Source of the DNA: Zhengitettix transpicula
Lineage: Eukaryota; Arthropoda; Insecta; Orthoptera; Tetrigidae
DNA: 64,000 bases
Assembly: GCA_037074705.1 (NCBI GenBank)
Contig: CM073590.1
Span: 95,720,947 to 95,784,946, forward strand
Direction of reading: 5' to 3'
Part shown: positions 24,842-36,905 of the stretch, one piece after another
How positions within the stretch are numbered: the first letter of the stretch is position 1
Layout of the letters: every line of letters starts with the position of its first letter
Notes under the pieces: model-generated
The model's database searches: none
Told to the model about the DNA's origin: nothing
Seen by the model: the letters and a program-made list of their open reading frames with translations, nothing else
Translations under genes and position numbers: made by a program

Positions 24842-25999
24842 TGTAATAATTAACTTATAACGTCAATTAATAAACAGTGCCTCACGTTGAGGTCGCCAAA
24901 AATGTAGAAAATTATTGATGATAAACAATTAATTATGCAAGGTTAAAATGGCCACACGTTGATGTGCCAAAATGTGATAATTATTTAAAAGAACAAAAAT
25001 TAATATGATTTAGCCACACATTGGTCAAGCCAAAATGTAGAAAATAGAATGAAAAACAATTTAAAATGAAATTATATTTGTTATCCCACGTTGAAATACT
25101 TTCTTTTAACTTTACATGGAAGGATATTGATAAATAAAAATTTATTCAATTAAACAAACTCATGAATTTATTATATTTAAAATAAATTCAAATTTACAAA
25201 TAATTACTCGATGACCTTTTACAATAATTTTTTTATACAACAAACAAATTAGCTCTTGATCTCAGGATCCTTTCTGCGCCTTTTAATAAACAATATTTAA
25301 TTCCCTTTTCAACAATCAAATTACAAATTAATATTTACAAATTCAACAAGAGCTGATGATTTTATCTTTAATCTAAAGTTTACAAAATAATTTAAATGAT
25401 TTATAACTCACAGTTTTCCTTGGTACCCGGGCAATTGAATCATTTCATCAACACACACTCTAAATTTCAAAAATAATAAAACAGGCCATTCTTATTCTGA
25501 ATTTACACTTCACTTCAGATTTACAATATTGGCGGCACCTCGCAGACGAACTATACCACCAATTACTCCAATTTCGCTGTGATACAGAAATTCCTCCTCG
25601 TAGACCTTTAGTATTATTTGTCGTAACCTGTAACACTCCGATATCTTTCTGAGTCACCATCTGCGTGAATGCCGTCCAACTTTGCTGTTTTCAAAAATGT
25701 CTCGCTTATTTAGGTTACGACCAAATGCTGTCGTTTTTTATTGCTGACTCAACTACTTAGCTTTACTTTTTCATATTTGAAATAGTCTTTCTAATACGAC
25801 CACTTTCCGTCGTTTCTGACCGCCGACTGTAAAATTCACCAACTCACGACTTCTACCTCCGTCTCCGCGCGCCATGTCTAACAATATCTTGGCCTGTTTC
25901 ATTATAGTCCGTTCTTGTGTCTTTGTATCTCTTTGCCGATAACAATTCCAGTTCAACAGTTTATAATTATTAAATATTAATTGTCATTTAATTATTACA
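24842..25999 (-). mobile_element. Solo LTR e with repeated PBS-like motif
   Basis: It runs TGTAATAATT to ATTATTACA between AT tracts. It carries the family landmarks CTCAGGATC, AAGTTTACAAA and TAACTCAC (25404-25411, donor-like on the minus strand). Its left 260 bp is unusual: about 65-72 bp units each contain an ACGTTG...GCCAAAATGT motif, the reverse complement of a tRNA-Lys-type primer binding site next to an LTR-like TGT start. No coding remnant is present; the overlapping frames 25460-25660 and 25771-25956 are not protein-like. Confidence 0.65.
24879..25096 (-). repeat. Tandem tRNA-Lys PBS-like units
   Basis: GCCTCACGTTGAGGTCGCCA (24879-24898), GCCACACGTTGATGTGCCA (24951-24969) and GCCACACATTGGTCAAGCCA (25013-25032), plus a weak fourth, CCCACGTTGA (25085-25094), recur 62-72 bp apart. 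The reverse strand of the first, TGGCGACCTCAACGTGAGGC, resembles the tRNA-Lys-type primer binding site TGGCGCCCAACGTGGGGC. Each complete unit is followed by AAAATGT or AAAAATGT, as if an LTR end plus PBS had been duplicated. Confidence 0.6.
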
Positions 26000-28370
26000 A
26001 TATTTATATATATATATATATATATATAATATTTTAGCGACATAAAGTTAAGTAAATAAATAAATTTTCTTAAATTTCCTAATTCTATCACAGTTCATGA
26101 TTTAAATTCTAAAAACCCATTATCAAATATATTATTTCTTTAAAAAATCTAGCAACCTTAGTTGTGTCCAGTTCTAGCTTTCTTCTAACTTTGTATGGAT
26201 TTCTATCATACATATATAGTATGGCAACTTGTTGGTCTATTTATATATCAAGTTTATAAAATCTCTCAAACACAACCAATTCTCTTAACATAAGTTTTAC
26301 ACTGTATCTTGTATTTTTATATAAGATAATTCGTAACGCTTGATTAATATTATCAATACCTGTACGTTCATCTGTAATTCCTTACAATACAGAACAATAA
26401 GTAAAGTGACGGAACAACGCTATTAGATGCTTTTGTTAAAAATTTGCCTACTCTGTGAAGATCCTATCATTCTTTTTTTCTACATACATAATCTATGACA
26501 GATCATGGTCATGTATTGATTTAAAATAATTCTCAAATATTTGATTGGTCTCACTATCTTACAATTATCTAACACTAGTTGAAGACTATCATCTAATCTA
26601 TCACATCTTACTTTAATACTGATGTACATATATTTATACTTCATTAAGTTTGCCTGCGACACGAGCCTGGTTTCATTTCTACATCATTTCGAGCACTCCT
26701 GCAATAAGTTGGCGATAAAAAGATAAAACCCAAAAACTATTTTCTCCCCCTAGTGTATAATGCATTAAATTATTTGAGACATGACCCGATTCTATCGTCA
26801 TCATCATCATCGTTGTTCTTAGGCTGTAAATACAAACCTTATTCACATCAATAATTATGCAGAAAAAGTTTCAGTAAATAAAATGTAAATAGCTGTAAGC
26901 GGTGTTTGTATTCTTCTGAACAATAGAGTGTTAGAAGAAAGATATATACTCAATTAATTTAAACCTTCGAACGAAGCTAACTAAATTTTTCCCATATTTA
27001 ATTCACAATTTTTCCAATAACCATACTCACCATTTATGTACAAATTAAAACGAGTTGGACCCAAAACACTTCCTCGCGGAACCTCATGATCTCAGACTAA
27101 TGCCCCTGACCCACTTAATTTAAAACCACAAATTGCTTTCTGTGAAAATTCGTTCAACATGCCTACATTAAAATTGATATTGTTAAGCTGTACATGAAAA
27201 AAATATTTATGCTGATACATCAACATGCAAAATGTTGATTCCTGTGCAAGCTAATACATTTATGATGAACTACGGGTATATTGAACGTGTACCGCTCTAG
27301 AGCAGTTTGTTTTGGTCACCACCTCAGATGGATTTTAACCGTGTGAGGGAATGGTTGGCCCTGTTCCTATCGAAACGTCCACATCTTACACACAGCGATG
27401 TCGCAGGTTCGTTCCATTCACTTATCGTAGAAGTTTGTGTCATTTATTCAGTTTTTTGTAGATAATGAGATGTAATCTTCTTTGCTGCTGTAAGAGGCCA
27501 TGAACGACAGTTAGCAATGTGTTTAATGAGTCCGGATCACGCCAGTGTTTCCGTGCCGCCCCAAGCTTATGTTCAATTTTATGCAGCACTTACGTTTATA
27601 ACTTTCAACTTTAATTAAGTAATAAAACTTCGCTCTTGAAACTCGACAAGTTGATAGCATTGGGACTGTCATTCTTCGAACGAGAAATTATCAATTTCTT
27701 GTATTAGCATGAAGGACGTTTGTATTGACAACTGATCAAACGTTACATCATGTAGCTTTCTATATGTTGGCTTGAAATTTCAAGTGATTTTCAAATAATT
27801 TATGATGGTTTAATAGACACTTCGGATCGTGCAAACATTATCGATATAAACGTAGGGACGATGAAAGTTTCCTTACATACAGGAGAAGACTTGACACTAA
27901 TCTTTGTCACTGAAATACAGCTTATTTTCCGGTTAACAAGACTGTGTAAACATTTTTTTATTACTGTAATTTATATATAGAACGCCGCTGTATGTCACAC
28001 TATCGACAATTAATATATTAAACAGCAACTCGATGAGTACATTCAGTGAGAATATAAAATAATTAAAAACTAAAATAAAAGTTTCGCAACAGAATTGTAT
28101 TTAATGTCACTGATTTTTTTTCTTTCGGCAACATACATTAGACATATATATACATGTATATATACATTATACATATATATATACATTATACATACAGCAA
28201 AATTGAGATAACTGTGTTTCACTAATTGTGAATTAATTTAATGACCTAAAAGTATAAGTATCAAACGGTTTCTGCTGAATATGGCTGTTTTGTTGCGCCT
28301 TATTGAGGAGTGTTCGCATTTGATTCACCACGACTTCCATAATAAACATGTTTCTTATTATATAAATTAA
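26000..28370. other. Non-coding stretch with short (AT)n and (CAT)n tracts
   Basis: An (AT)n run lies at about 26006-26028 and a short CAT run at about 26796-26811. A GGTTCGTTCC near 27409 faintly resembles a tRNA B box, but no tRNA fold accompanies it. A mixed ATATAC-type simple repeat lies at 28142-28195. No gene is supported. Confidence 0.4.
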
Positions 28371-28470
28371 TAGCCAAATAACAGACAAAAATGAGTGCTA
28401 AATAAATATCATACAACGTTTCGTCACCCGTTTTGTGTTGTGTGTCGTTCTAACGGCTTCTCCTTTACTT
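28371..28470. repeat. Half copy of the foldback repeat family
   Basis: AATAGCCAAATAACAGACAA, a TGCTAAATAAATATCATA segment and ACAACGTTTCGTC repeat, in order, one arm of the palindrome at 47060-47236. Only one arm is present here. On the minus strand it ends with the ACGAAACGTTGT motif discussed under findings. Confidence 0.6.
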
Positions 28471-28797
28471 GACTCACCTGACGAAAACAACAAAGATTGA
28501 AGTGTTTTTTTTTAGAGCAACAGGCTGCATGAGGTGGCAATTTCCCTTTAATAGCATTGGAAGGGTTCTGAAAGCGTGAAAGAGGACTTGGTATATTCTT
28601 ACACAAACTTATTATCTTCCAATTTTTCTCATTTCCTAACATGTTTATGGTAATTTCTATGTCTTCGACATGTAATATTCGAATGGTTATTAATACGATT
28701 TTGATACATTTGTGTCTAATTATTTTGAGTTATTATGAATTCTGTCATGCCGAAATTTATATTCCGAGAAATATAAACAGTTTAATAGGATAGAATA

Positions 28798-28926
28798 CGT
28801 AATTTTTGGGATTCCACCTGGGTAATTATGGGCTTTGGCCACGACGTTTCAATGACGTTCGCTGTCGTCTTTATCAAGTCGTGGCCTAAACCCATAATTA
28901 CCGAGGCGGAAGCCCAAAAATTACTT
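28798..28926. mobile_element. 129 bp palindromic MITE
   Basis: The left arm (28798-28845) and right arm (28878-28926) are inverted repeats of about 47 bp with only a few mismatches; shared blocks are GTAATTTTTGGG, GGTAATTATGGG and GGCCACGAC. The 32 bp loop, read on the minus strand, contains TTGATAA, a GACG/CGTC stem and TTGAAACGTC. No coding capacity. No target duplication could be assigned. Confidence 0.82.
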
Positions 28927-29970
28927 ATTCAACATATTCAAAAAATCTTAGATGGAACTTTAACGTTCATTTTGTAATCATCCTTGGCTCTATTTCATCA
29001 TAATTAGTCGGGTATTTATTTTCTTTTGGCCCGGTTGCACGAATTATTGAACTTTTAATTGAAAAATTAAATGTCTGTTTTCATTAATTGGAAATTTTGT
29101 CTGCTATAACGCCTCTCATGTGTACACATGTACATCATACTGTAATATTCTTACTTTGTCCTCGTTTTGGTGAAATTCTACAATTTCTGCAAATACTTAT
29201 TCAGAACTTAAATTTTTCATTGAAAGCCACTTTTCTACAATACTTTATTATAGTGCTCTGCGATACGCCGTATATTTTTCTTGTACTTTTGCCTGAATTT
29301 CCAACAACCGTAACAAAATTTTGTTAAGTAGGTTAGGCGTTTCATGACTCCATTGTAAAAGGATGAGTGGCGTGCCATAATCAATAAGGTCGGTCACGCG
29401 TCCAGCCATTTGTGCTACTATCATTAACGTCCACACATTTTTCACTACACATCATTATTTTTTAAGCATTCCATAACGTATTTGAGTAAATATATTTAGA
29501 CGAGCGGATGAGTCAAAAACTGGAAACAAATGTACTGACTACACGCTCACGTTATTCAGAAAGTTTACGCAACGTGTCACACGATATTATTCAAACTAGA
29601 ATTCAAATATGTTTGAAGTAGACTTGCATGTATGTAGCGAGTTGATACACGTGTGGGGTTGTAGAGTTTACTGTGTGCCTGTTTTGCAGACTGTGGGAGC
29701 GACTCGGTTGCCGACAAAAGTTGCTATCTAACTTTCTGCGCCGTATTGTGTTGGCCGTTTCTCTCGCCGCAGGCTTTCAACAAAAAAATAACACTCCCAC
29801 AAAAGACGTCTAGGTCGATTCTCGGGCCTTGGAAGCTTACAAATCGATGGCGTGTTTTAATTGCAATGCGGGGGTCAACGAATGCCGTCCTCCCGAGTTA
29901 CCTGTTGACAGTTCGGCGACACTCATGGATAATTGTGAGCGTGGGTCATGTACTTTCAATTTATATATAT
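28927..29970. other. Non-coding sequence
   Basis: No gene supported. GGCCCGGTTGCACGAATTAT at 29029-29048 looks like one end of an insect MITE, but no inverted partner was found within about 1 kb. The frames 29088-29327 and 29746-29997 show no motifs. Confidence 0.35.
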
Positions 29971-31437
29971 TGTAATACTCGAATAAAAAATCTGTAATAT
30001 AATTTAATTTGATACGTTTTAAAACCAATTAATGTAATAAGCTACGTGAAGATCTTTAATTATTTACTGTATTTAACTTTGAAAAACAATTTACTGTAAT
30101 ATTGACTTTTGAATACTTAAAAATAAATTTAAATTTTACCAGTACCTTACAATTTAAACCAAATTAATGAAATCTTCCATTCTCAAATTATAATAAAATT
30201 CTTAACATTTAGTCACACGAATTTAGAAATGATACAACAAAAATTTAATTAATTAAAAATAAAGAATTTATTAAAAGAAGAAAATTATTTTACATTTAAA
30301 ATTTACATAACAATTTGTCACGGCTATTTATTTAAAATTAGACTCTTATTTAAAGGTGTTTTATCGGGCCTTTTGAATAGTATAGAATTAGAATAAAATA
30401 TAAAATTTATAAGAAACGTTTTGAATTAGATTTACAAAATAGATAACTTAGAGACAATATCCCCAAAATTACAAACGCAAATTGATATGAAATTTGACGG
30501 TACCAATAACTACACAATTTTTACAGTATATTTTAAATTTACAAAGTTTAAAATAACACATTTACATATCAATCTCGATTCGGATTTCTATCTCACTTCC
30601 AATAATGAATAAGAAAGTTAGCCAATTCAGACAAAAAAGTGATAATATAAAAACCACACAACTTTTCGGGGAGCCTTGTTCCTTTCGTCAGGTGCGAAGA
30701 AGAGCCGAGAGCGACACAACTGCAAAAACTTGTCAGTTGACAAAACTCAAATTTTTTCATTTCAATGAATTTACTCAAACCACGACTACCAAACAAATGA
30801 AGACTTTAAATTTCAAAATCAGGCCATTTATTTGCAAACACACATTCACACCACATACAATTAAATCCTTGTAGGGAATTCCACTTGCGAACGCGCAATA
30901 TCTCGCCAATCAGTTTGCAATTAAGATCGCAAAGCTTCTTTTTCCAGGGAATTCGTTAGTAATAGGGTTGGTCTCTGGTCACCAGTCAATTACAGTGTAC
31001 CAAACACTGCAAATTCCATACCTATGGTACGACTCCGGATGAAGCCTTTCTTATTCGACGACAGCAGAAAGACTAATAATTTTATTACATATCCACTCTT
31101 TAGAATACTTTTTTAAATCTTCATTCTGCAAGATTGGTCTGCCTACGCACAACCTGTCTTTTAGCGACCGTATCTCTCGACCTCCACCTGCAGACTGACT
31201 GTATTACTAAATCAAATTCAACCCTTTCCACTCGCATTAACGCTATCTAGTGGTTAGAACTTCCCGCTGTGCAGATAAATCCGCTCATTTGACGTTTCAA
31301 CCGCTGAAAATCGGAAATAATATAAAAAATGCAACAAGAAAACTATTTCTCAACCACATGGTCACTATCTTACGCATCAAACTCTATAATTAAATAATTC
31401 TCAATTTTTTTTATTAATAACAAGATTGGTGAATATT

Positions 31438-31440
<3 letters not shown>
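29971..31440 (-). mobile_element. Solo LTR g (long variant)
   Basis: The element starts TGTAATACTCG after ATATAT and ends ATATTACA before an (AT)n tract. It contains GTCACGGC and TTATCGGGCCTTTT (about 30317-30373), matching blocks in LTRs b and i. At about 1470 bp it is the longest family member here. The donor-like site found in other copies is not evident. No retroviral genes lie within or beside it; frames on both strands (30593-30796, 30605-30874) are not protein-like. Confidence 0.6.

Positions 31441-31493
<53 letters not shown>
31441..31493. repeat. (AT)n microsatellite
   Basis: AT run directly downstream of solo LTR g. Confidence 0.95.
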
Positions 31494-31496
<3 letters not shown>

Positions 31497-31627
31497 ATGG
31501 GCTGTATATATGTAATTATTTGGAGAAGAAGTCCCTTGTATACCCACATAGCTTAATATATTTTCCAGCCTAATAAGGGACATACTCCCTTTCTCACGAA
31601 AGGTGTCTTGTAGTTGAATTGAGCTTA

Positions 31628-32690
31628 AGGTGGAGAGACACTCCTATCACGTCACGTACTGTCACGTGGTGTGCCGGCCATAAAGCTGAAGCGTGATTGC
31701 AGCCTCAACCACACACTGCTGTCACGTCACGTGGTTCACAAACGGTCTGCTTTAACACGTGACAGCAGTGTGTAGTTCAATTTTTCTTCAATATACCAGT
31801 CTACATCGATGTACCTATCAGCCGTCCATTACCCCTCTCTTCCAGGCAAAGTAAATCTTATACCGTTACGTAAATACCGAGTACTGTTTCCGTTTAGAGC
31901 ACCTTGCACGTCTAAAACTAGACACTAACACAATGAAATATACAGATTCTGTTTTGTTTATAAGAATAATAATGTATTGTACAATTGAAAGTGGTTTTAT
32001 ATTACAGCCATACATATTTACAAAGATGAAATATTAGTCAATGTACTTAGATACGCACGACTATTTGGCGTTAGTCAATAACAAAAAAAGAACCTAATTG
32101 AGATAGTATATCAGGTTGATAAATTTATTATTCAACCAAAGAATTAAATTTAAAAAAATAGGATTGATAAATTTTAAAGTCAATCAAATAATGACTCATA
32201 TTTCTCTTTCTTTCATTGCATTTTCGTAAATTGCACATGATTTTTTGAAACCCGAAAATTCTTTAAAAAGGGAATTAAATTCTCTACAAATTTCCTTCTT
32301 TGAGAAATTAGTGCATTAACGACCCTTTTGGAGATATTAGGAGTTATACCTTAATAATGGTTACGTTGTAATGAATTATTAACAATAAATAATAATACTT
32401 AGGTTATTTAAGTAAAATAATTCTTTGTTCTGTTGGGGGAAAAAAGTGACGAGGGATCCTCAAGCGTATTTAATTACGTTTAAAACAGAATACAGAGCTG
32501 AAAAAATGTGACATGGCGTGACATCAAAATGTGTGCGAGCTCAGATCACAGATACGTGACATCACAGTAACGTGACGTATCGTGGTACAGGTTGTCTCTG
32601 GTCTGTAAGGCAACATAAGCAGGTAATATCGCACTCTTTTGGGACTTGCCGGTAAATCACATGACAGTACGTGACGTGATGTCTGCACCT
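31628..32690. mobile_element. PIF/Harbinger-like DNA transposon, non-autonomous
   Basis: TTA (31625-31627) and TTA (32691-32693) flank an element that starts AGGTGGAGAGAC and ends GTCTGCACCT. Its inverted ends share ATCACGTCACGTACTGTCA; the left end has about 9 extra bases after the first 10. A 3 bp TTA/TNA duplication is characteristic of PIF/Harbinger. Inside, ACACACTGCTGTCACGT (31711-31727) is perfectly inverted at 31757-31773. Many CACGTCACG/CGTGACG copies cluster near both ends, as expected for subterminal transposase-binding sites. No transposase frame is present; the 32524-32796 frame is not protein-like. Confidence 0.82.
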
Positions 32691-32693
32691 TTA

Positions 32694-33820
32694 CACAGTA
32701 ATCTGCTACGAACACTTGGAAGTGATCTCGGAGACTACTGTTAGTGGAATTATTCCAGCGTACTGCTTGAGGGTGTTGCTGTCTGCAATGAGACAATATT
32801 TATCAATCTCCAACCGGTGTAAATCTCCTTCTTTTCAGAGATTCGTCATTATTAAGAACGATGTCTCGAAATGTGTCGCTCATGGTTTCCAGAGGAGTGG
32901 CATCAGATCAGTTAACTGAACTGAGGATCGGTTGTAATATATTGAAATTTTACAGATAGCTTTGTTTATAACAATTGAGGCTTTATGCAGACAGCAATGA
33001 AATCTTCAATGACTTACATGACGGCTGACTTTGTTCTTCGAAGGCAAGTGTGTAGTGTGTAGTGTGTTTTGATAGTGAGTATGTTGATGTTATAAAATTG
33101 GTTAAAACTGAAGAAAAAAAGAGGTAATCTCTACCAGCATAGAAAATTAAATGGTAAAATATTAATTACGCACAAATGATTAATGAAACAGACTGCTCCT
33201 GAACGGAAGTTCCGTTAAAATTATCACTTTTCAGAAAATTCGTTTCATCTATATCAAACTTTAAAGAAAGCTTTTGTTAATTTATGTTAATTAACTAGTA
33301 ATTTATGTTTAGCATTATCGTGTATTCCTAGCTCTGAGTCTATAATAAAGCTAATTATTTCAATTGATTCATCATTTTGTCTTGGCGATAAATAATGAAT
33401 CGTGGTTCAAAATATTTCTTTGTAGATTCAGGTTATACCCTGAGTCTACTGCTTGTTTAATATGTGCCGCCTGCTGGGAACAATAGATCCATTCAGCGAG
33501 TAATCTCTGCGTTGAATACAATATGAACAAAGAAAAATGGCGTTTAAAGTTGAGAGTCCACTCCGAGAACCAAGTTACCCATATGAATTTCTCACTACTT
33601 CATTAAAACTTTAACAACTTGCAGTTTGTAAATATAATCAAACAGAACTCCTCGGAAGGGGTTTTCATTACCACAGGTTTAAAAAATATTTTTCTATTTT
33701 GAAAGCCACAATCGTATACCTCGTCATAACTAGTAGTCGAGCAACACAGACAATCCTGTAAATTGATGCAAAAAGGAAATATAAATATATTGAGCAGTGA
33801 ATATTAAGCAAAATTTGAAT
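32694..33820. other. Non-coding sequence
   Basis: No gene is supported; frames at 32716-32919 and 33668-33952 carry no motif. Confidence 0.4.
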
Positions 33821-34886
33821 TATATTTATAGAAGAGGCAAATATTATGTTCATCACAACAATGGAACAAGCTGTCAAGCAAGCTACATCTAATTTCGGCT
33901 GACAAAGGAAAGTTGATAATGTACCGCTTGAAATAAAAACCTTATCGCACAAAAAAACAAAAGCTATAAAAACTTGGCAACGGAGTTATATCCCATCAAA
34001 TAAAGCACATTATAATCGACTAAGCAATTTACTTAAATTAAAACTGAAATATCTGCGAGACAACAATTTCTCAATCTGCATAACAAATCTCAGTAGACAC
34101 GACAATAGTATTTGGAGATCAGTTAAAGCTTCAAGAAAACCAGTAACACCGATTCCACACATACGTATTGGTTTTAACATAAATCGATCGACGGACTAAA
34201 ATTAACAAAGAAAAAGCAGATCTTTTTGCAGACCATCTGTCAACTATATTTACTCCAAATAACGATATACTAGACGCAGACATTTTTGACTTCTTCAATG
34301 AGAACCCCTCGAATGCACATGAGAATACAAGACAAATACTTCATTATCTTTTCTTAATATATACTTGCAATCTTCCTACAACCACAAGTACAATTACAGG
34401 AACATTCGCTGACGATACAGTTATCATGGCCGTAAATGAATTTTCTATAATAGGAAGCAAACGATTACGAGACCACCTTAATCTACTTCAGGAATGGATA
34501 GACAAATGGAAAATATAAATTAACCACTGAAAATCCGTGCAGGTAACATTTACTTTTCGGAAACAACAATGCCCTCCGGTAACCATGACCAACCAACAAC
34601 TCCCTGTATCAACACATGTAAAATATCTTGGAATGAATCTGGACTCAAATCTAACTTGGAAAGTACATATAGAGAGGAAAAAGAAACAAATGGACAAACG
34701 TCTTCGTGAGCTATTCTGGCTTCTTGGTAGAAGATCGAAACTGTCTTTGCAAAATGAAATAATTATATATAAAGCCATCATCAAACCGATTTGGAAATTC
34801 GGCAATGAATTATGGAGGTGTACGAGCAAATGCAATACAGTCAAGATAGAAAAAATCGCAGTCGAGAATCCTCGGAGCCATGGTTG
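33821..34886 (+). pseudogene. Jockey-clade retrotransposon ORF2 relic, internally deleted
   Basis: These are pieces of the pol protein of a Jockey non-LTR retrotransposon. In order: FITTMEQAVKQAT (about 33849), VPLEIKTL...AIKTWQRSYIPS (from 33921), DNSIWRSVKASRKPVTPIP, KINKEKADLFADHLSTIF with FTPN (about 34205-34260), then LPTTTSTITGTFADDTVIMA with the catalytic FADD, LNLLQEWIDKWKI, VTFTFRKQQCPPVT, VKYLGMNLDSNLTWKVHIER and IIKPIWKFGNELW. Between NPSNAHE and HYLFLIY the fingers/palm motifs are missing, a large internal deletion. Stops interrupt the frame at about 34516 and 34528, and a frameshift lies near 34855, after which QSRILGAMVDA continues to about 34890. The N-terminal endonuclease is absent. 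LTR f begins about 30 bp downstream and may have cut off the 3' end. Confidence 0.88.
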
Positions 34887-34916
34887 ATGCTATTAAATAA
34901 AATAAATTATATATAT

Positions 34917-35896
34917 TGTAATACCAATTAATTAAGACATTAATTGTGAATTTGAAAATCTAAATTGTTTGAGAAATCTATTCTTGACGGCGGTACAGAA
35001 CAGAACAACAATAGAAAAGAAGAGCATTGTTTCTTTGTCGGAAGAAGTGATGCGCGCTCAAAATTGCGAGACGGGAGTCAGTTGGCTGGAAGGTTTGGTC
35101 AGATGCAGGCAGCATTAAAATATTGAGGATTTAGTTAGCAGGAAAGCTTGGTCAGATGCAGGTCGCAGGAAGATATTGAGGAGTTTGAGTTGGCAGTCAG
35201 ACACAACTATTGGTCGTGTTGAAATAGACAAGACAATTTCAAATATTTAAAGTAAAGTTGCAGAGAAATATCGAGAATTACCAACAGAGTTGATTGGTCC
35301 CTGAACATTTTGCTCAAGACGAAATATTCACTCGAGCAGAACTACGAAACCTGCTAAGCACAAACAGTCTTGTGAACATAGCCGGGAAGAATTAGCAGAA
35401 GTCAACCGAGAGAGAGACGAAAGGAGGGTCATCCTGGTTCCTGAGTTTTGATCTAAAAATATTAATTTAGAATCTTTGCGTTTTAGAGGAAGTGCAAAAC
35501 CCCGTCATAGTGCTTCGACAATTAAAGGTATCCTGGAATGCTGAGCAGCCGTGAGTAACAATATAAAAACAACTAATTATGTAAACCTGATTAAAAGATA
35601 GCCGTCAGATTACTTTCCCTTCTTTTAATTAAAATTTGTTAATTAGAATCCATCTTTTTAGTTTAACTTCGCTCACAAGTAAATTTCGTCCTAATTAATT
35701 GACGAGTAAATATTTTCTCTTCTAAATTTGTGTTTAAGTTGAGAAATAAAATGATTCGCCATTATCAAACCCAGTAGAGACCCTGAGATATATTTTTAAA
35801 TTGTGTAATTGTTTTAAAGTATTAAAAATAAATCTATTGTTTGTTAAAGTTTATAATCTTCATTCATTTAAAAGTTCATCATTAGTAATTATTACA
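34917..35896 (+). mobile_element. Solo LTR f (gypsy/errantivirus-like)
   Basis: TGTAATACC to ATTATTACA, flanked on both sides by ATAT, about 980 bp. In this orientation AATAAA lies at 35827-35832 near the 3' end and the donor-like GTGAGTAA at 35551-35558, so + is taken as sense. It matches the reverse complement of LTR d over most of its length. It is 8 bp from LTR h. No gag, pol or env is present. It landed just beyond the Jockey relic. Confidence 0.75.
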
Positions 35897-35904
35897 ATAT
35901 ATAT

Positions 35905-36905
35905 TGTAATAATCCATCTGGACAGGGTTAATTAAATGAAATGATTATCAAAATATTAACAAATAAAATAATTGATTATTTATTCACTTGTGGCTTCCAT
36001 AAGTTAAAACAATTCCAATCAAATCAAGATCTCTTCTCTCAGGGTCATCACTGGGTTTGATAATTAACAGAAAAGTGACTTATAAACTGATTAACAATTC
36101 AAACATAAAAATTCACCTAAAATAATATGACGATTAATGAAATGAAAGAAAGCTAAATGTAAAGAAACTGAACTTGAACGAAATCTGACTATCACCTTTC
36201 TAATTATCGTTCACAAAATTTTATATCAAAGTTCTGGTTACTCACGTATAGTCCGCTGGTACCAGCTCTTTTGTAGCTTCAACACTACACTAAAATGCAA
36301 TTTTTACACTGATTTTAACATCCTTGCAGATTTTACACACGCGGTCGAAGTGCACGTACTCAGCTATCGGGAATCTCGGTTGTTGTCTCTTCTTCCTGGT
36401 CAGCTATCGAATACCGGATCCATCAATGCGAAGATTGTTCAATTTGTGAAGCAAACTCCTGCTTCCATACAGGAACGTGTGATTTGTAGTTAATGTTAGC
36501 AGACTTTACTTAGCATATGCAGAGTCCAGACTATAACTACTTTCTTCTCGTCGCAGATTTTAAGCTTTTTGTTTCTCCTTGCTCGACCCAGGCTCAGAGC
36601 AGAACTTTACTGTTTTATTTCTACCACGTATCTCGCTGAAGATTTGTTTTAATGTTTCACCTCTCGTCGCCGACCGTAGACTCTAACTTCTCGTATACAG
36701 ATTTGGTTGTCTATCCTTTCTCGACCCCGTCTCCGTACAGACTGAATTCCTTTCGCGCGCGCAGTCACCATTTCGGCTTTTCAACAAAGGAAAAGAACTC
36801 GCCGCTCGTTGTCGCTTTGGTAGCTCATACCGCTACAATTCAATTTATTCGCTACAATTCAAATTATACCTAATCAATTTAATGGCCTAATTAACTATTG
36901 CTACA
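35905..36905 (-). mobile_element. Solo LTR h, head-to-tail neighbour of LTR f
   Basis: It starts TGTAATAATCC and ends TGCTACA, about 1001 bp, within the same AT tract as LTR f. It shares CTCAGGGTCATCACTGGGTT, GATAATTAACAG and TTACTCAC (36238-36245). Its polyadenylation signal on the minus strand is at about 35979-35984. It is opposite in orientation to LTR f, so the pair arose from two separate insertions. The frame 36652-36873 inside it is not protein-like. Confidence 0.72.

Noticed and set aside
27400..27425. GCAGGTTCGTTCC as a tRNA B box
   Set aside because: No A box or cloverleaf pairing at proper distance.
29029..29048. GGCCCGGTTGCACGAATTAT as a MITE end
   Set aside because: No inverted partner (GTGCAACCGGGCC) was found in the following region.
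31401..31583. Frame encoding an Ile-Tyr repeat
   Set aside because: Simple translation of the (AT)n microsatellite; the same applies to 55296-55499.
34488..34844. 118-codon minus-strand frame
   Set aside because: It is antisense to the Jockey reverse-transcriptase segment, which has clear family motifs on the + strand.
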